Assembly (NCBI GenBank): GCA_016190375.1
Contig: JACPQR010000136.1
Location: 1-33,525 of the forward strand
Length of the DNA: 33,525 bases
Reading direction: 5' to 3'
DNA from: Deltaproteobacteria bacterium
Lineage (GTDB): Bacteria > Myxococcota_A > Polyangia > JACPQR01
The notes beneath the pieces are model-generated. The model worked only from the letters and a program-made list of their open reading frames with translations, was not told the origin of the DNA and ran no database searches. Each line of letters opens with the position of its first letter. The stretch's first letter is position 1. Below, piece after piece: positions 31,438 through 33,525 of the stretch. Position numbers and translations under genes: made by a program.

Positions 31438-32583
31438 ATGAGGATCGAGACGCTCGCCGTCCACGCCGGCCAGGAACCGGATCCCTCGACCGGCGCCATC
31501 ATGACGCCAGTATATCTGAGCAGCACCTACGCGCAGCAAGGTCCGGGCGGGCACAAGGGCTACGAGTACTCGCGGACCGACAACCCGACGAGGACCGCGC
31601 TGCAGAAGAACCTCGCCGCGCTCGAGGGTGGCACGCACGGGCTCGCGTTCGCGTCCGGATGCGCCGCGGCGACCACCGTCATGCACCTGTTCCGGCCCGC
31701 CGACCACATCGTCGTGGCGGATGACGTCTACGGCGGGACCTTCCGCCTGTTCGATGCCGTGTTCCGCCCGATGGGGCTCGAGTTCACGTTCGCGGACCTC
31801 TCGGCGCCCGATGCGCTCGAGCGCTCGCTGAGACCCGCGACGCGGGGCGTCTGGCTCGAGACGCCCACGAATCCCATGCTGAAGCTGATCGACATCGAGG
31901 CGGCGGCGAAGGTCTGTCGGGCGAGATCGATCGCCCTGATGGTCGACAACACGTTCGCGACGCCGATCCTGCAGCGCCCGCTCGATCTCGGGGCCTCTCT
32001 CGTCGTCCATTCGACCACGAAGTACCTGAACGGTCACAGCGACGTCGTCGGCGGCGCCGTCGTGACGGGCGACGACGAGACCTGGACGCGGCTGAAGTAT
32101 CTCCAGAACGCGATCGGCGCGACGCCTGGCCCGATGGACTGCTTCCTCGTGCTGCGCGGGATCAAGACCCTGCACCTGCGCATGGCCCGCCATTGCGAGA
32201 ACGCGATCGCGATCGCCCGGAGGCTCGAGGGCCACCGCCAGGTCGAGCGCGTGATCTTCCCGGGCCTCGAGAGCCACCCGCAGCACGCCTTGGCCCGGCG
32301 GCAGATGCGGGCCCCCGGAGGGATGATCTCGTTCGTCCTGCGTGGCGGCCTCGCGCGGGCCCGGGCGTGCCTCGAGACCGTCCGGGTCTTCGCCTGCGCC
32401 GAGAGCCTGGGCGGCGTCGAGTCGCTGATCGAGCACCCGGCGATCATGACGCACGCTTCGGTCCCGCCCGAGACCCGCGCTCGGCTGGGGATCAGCGACG
32501 GGTTGATCCGCCTCTCGGTGGGCGTGGAGGACATCGAGGACCTCTGGGAGGATCTGGAGCGGGGTTTCGCGGCCGCCGGTTAG
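31438..32583 (+). CDS. Cystathionine gamma-synthase/gamma-lyase family enzyme
   Basis: A 381-aa PLP-dependent enzyme of the Cys/Met metabolism family. Conserved parts are ETLAVHAGQEPDPSTGA (4-20), YEYSRTDNPTRTALQKNLAALEGG (about 42-65), ETPTNPMLKLIDI (about 141-153), the Schiff-base Lys195 in VVHSTTKYLNGHSD, and RLSVGVEDIEDLW near the C-terminus. Members make cystathionine from an O-acyl-homoserine and cysteine, or cleave cystathionine. The sequence alone does not separate gamma-synthase from gamma-lyase, so no symbol is given. Cytoplasmic tetramer expected. No other methionine or cysteine genes are adjacent. Confidence 0.95.
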   Translation: MRIETLAVHAGQEPDPSTGAIMTPVYLSSTYAQQGPGGHKGYEYSRTDNPTRTALQKNLAALEGGTHGLAFASGCAAATTVMHLFRPADHIVVADDVYGGTFRLFDAVFRPMGLEFTFADLSAPDALERSLRPATRGVWLETPTNPMLKLIDIEAAAKVCRARSIALMVDNTFATPILQRPLDLGASLVVHSTTKYLNGHSDVVGGAVVTGDDETWTRLKYLQNAIGATPGPMDCFLVLRGIKTLHLRMARHCENAIAIARRLEGHRQVERVIFPGLESHPQHALARRQMRAPGGMISFVLRGGLARARACLETVRVFACAESLGGVESLIEHPAIMTHASVPPETRARLGISDGLIRLSVGVEDIEDLWEDLERGFAAAG

Positions 32584-32601
32584 CAGGAACGAGCGAACGA
32601 A

Positions 32602-32618
32602 GGCCGATTCAGTCGGCC
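32602..32618 (+). terminator. Hairpin after the trans-sulfuration gene
   Basis: GGCCGA and TCGGCC form a 6-bp stem with a 5-base loop 18 bases after the stop codon. No T tract follows. The rest of 32619-32740 is G/C-run-rich and contains no reading frame I trust. Confidence 0.4.
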
Positions 32619-32744
32619 GTGGTGAGCGGTCATGCCGAGCGCCGAAGTGGGGGGGCCCGCGGGGGGCGCAGCCCACCCGCGCTCGGTGCAGCGGGGTTTC
32701 GCCGCAGCGCGGTAGCCCCCTTTCCTGTCTCACTTCGTGTTGCT

Positions 32745-32750
32745 ATCCTG
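32745..32750 (+). promoter_or_regulatory. -10 box of the lipoprotein gene at 32758
   Basis: TATCCT followed by 7 nt and ATG 32758. TTTCCT lies 17 nt upstream as a possible -35 element. No Shine-Dalgarno. Confidence 0.55.
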
Positions 32751-32757
32751 CGCCGCA

Positions 32758-33323
32758 TGAATTCGGGAATCCGCACTTCTTGGCTCCTCTTGGGCGCGCT
32801 GGGCTTCTCGGGATGCGGCGACGATCCAATCCCGCTCGAGGTCCAGTTCAACTGGGTGACGTTCTGCGAGCCCGACGGCTGCGCGACCACCGATCGCGAG
32901 CTCGCCGGACAGGACGGGGACGCCATCCCGAACCTGAGCTCGAACTACGAGATCGGGCTCGAGTGCGAGATCGTCGACAACCGCGGCGTCCTGACGATCT
33001 TGAAGGTCCAGAACAAGAACACCGAGGTCCAGCCGGAGCAGGGGATCTACATCACGAACGGGTCGATCGCGGTGGGCTCGTCGATGGCCTGCGGCGCGGA
33101 CGCCTTCCACCTCTACGACGAGAATGAGTTCGTCGGAAGCTGTGGCGGCAACACGGCGGGCAACTGCGAGATCGTGGTCACCGACTACGTGAAGAAGCGG
33201 GGGCGCCTGGTCCTCCAGATGAACTGCTCCAACCTGCGCCCGCTCGCCGGCGTGACGCCTCGATCCGTGCGTCAAGCGCTCCTGACCGTCGAGGGCTGCG
33301 ACGTCACGACCGACACTCGGTAG
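32758..33323 (+). CDS. Small hypothetical lipoprotein
   Basis: A 188-aa protein with a lipoprotein leader (LLLGALGFSGC, Cys20) and a beta-rich domain containing about eight cysteines (for example CEPDGC, LECEIVDN, GSCGGNTAGNC), probably disulfide-bonded after export. No family is recognised. It is monocistronic between a G/C-rich spacer and the repeat region at the right edge. The start is fixed by the leader peptide and the TATCCT box 7 nt upstream. Confidence 0.75.
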
Positions 33324-33335
33324 GGACACGCACCC
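33323..33335. repeat. Inverted copy of the terminal repeat core
   Basis: GGGACACGCACCC is the exact reverse complement of the core (GGGTGCGTGTCCC) found twice at the right edge (33473-33485 and 33505-33517). It begins at the last base of the lipoprotein stop codon. Confidence 0.65.
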
Positions 33336-33462
33336 CCCACGCAACGCTGCGAAAACACACGGTTTTGGGGGGTAACCGCGCGATCTGTTCGGGGAGGTCG
33401 CCGGAGCCTTGACCGCCGGGCGAAACGCGCGGTTATGGTGAATAGTGCTACGCTTTCGGCCA

Positions 33463-33525
33463 CTTGCAGACCGGGTGCGTGTCCCCGATCGGCCCTTGCA
33501 GACCGGGTGCGTGTCCCCGATCGGC
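33463..33525. repeat. Tandem 32-bp direct repeat, cut by the window edge
   Basis: Two copies, starting at 33463 and 33495, agree over 31 bases at a 32-base period. Each contains GGGTGCGTGTCCCCGATCGG. The second copy runs to the last base of the window, so the array may continue. The sequence resembles REP-like intergenic repeats associated with RAYT transposases; that is recalled and unverified. The intervening 33336-33462 holds no gene. It has a 9-bp inverted repeat (AACCGCGCG at 33374-33382, CGCGCGGTT at 33426-33434). Confidence 0.65.

Noticed and set aside
33463..33525. CRISPR array at the right edge
   Set aside because: The two units are directly adjacent with only one base between them, so there are no spacers; no cas genes are present.

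Overview
The window reads as chromosomal DNA from a myxobacterium (Myxococcota, formerly Deltaproteobacteria). The basis is very high GC with near-saturated GC3, many lipoproteins with acidic or Cys-rich linkers, a MopE-like Cys/Asp-repeat lipoprotein, a Ser/Thr kinase fused to a cyclase-like/AAA/TPR module, an FHA-type sigma-54 activator, and a metalloprotease ending in a MYXO-CTERM-like GCGC tail. No lineage below phylum can be justified. No tRNA, rRNA, CRISPR array or intact mobile element was seen, and no stretch longer than 300 bases lacks a gene.

Layout. 1-159: short leader with a 7-bp tandem repeat. 160-1056: lipoprotein. 1059-4118 (minus): an apparent operon of a small membrane protein with an in-frame UGA, an ADP/ATP-translocase-like carrier and a BamA-type barrel. 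4181-7832 (plus): the divergent partner, a second carrier fused to HEAT repeats, overlapping a double cyclic-nucleotide-binding-fold protein. 7861-12379 (minus): a nucleotidyltransferase-like protein and a 1289-aa kinase/ATPase/TPR regulator. 12501-13342 (plus): a frameshifted TPR membrane protein. 13435-15425 (minus): sigma-54 activator and a small coiled-coil protein. 15496-20634 (plus): three secreted proteins (metalloprotease, lipoprotein, lipoprotein with kinase-like motifs). 20635-21438 (minus): CAP-like lipoprotein. 21590-22921 (plus): amidase. 23035-26653 (plus): housekeeping operon prs-rplY-pth-rpsF-rpsR-rplI. 26742-28762 (plus): Cys-rich lipoprotein and metallophosphoesterase. 28759-31257 (minus): two lipoproteins. 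31438-32583: PLP-dependent trans-sulfuration enzyme. 32758-33323: lipoprotein. 33323-33525: repeat-rich end.

The most striking item is the gene at 3744-4118 (minus). Its frame contains one UGA followed by 54 more codons with 51 G/C third positions. The UGA is followed at the spacing remembered for Escherichia coli fdhF (18 nt) by a GGUCU loop, here closed by a perfect 7-bp stem. This is a strong sequence-level case for selenocysteine insertion in a small membrane protein that opens an operon with a nucleotide-carrier-like protein and an outer-membrane barrel.

A second window-wide pattern is promoter placement. Many genes have a TAnnnT -10-like hexamer exactly 7 nt before the start codon and no Shine-Dalgarno, which predicts leaderless mRNAs. 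The ribosomal operon instead uses ordinary leaders with Shine-Dalgarno sites. A third is a lipoprotein (19009-20634) carrying a protein-kinase-like motif set (VLK, HxDxxxxN, DWG) on the exported side of the membrane.
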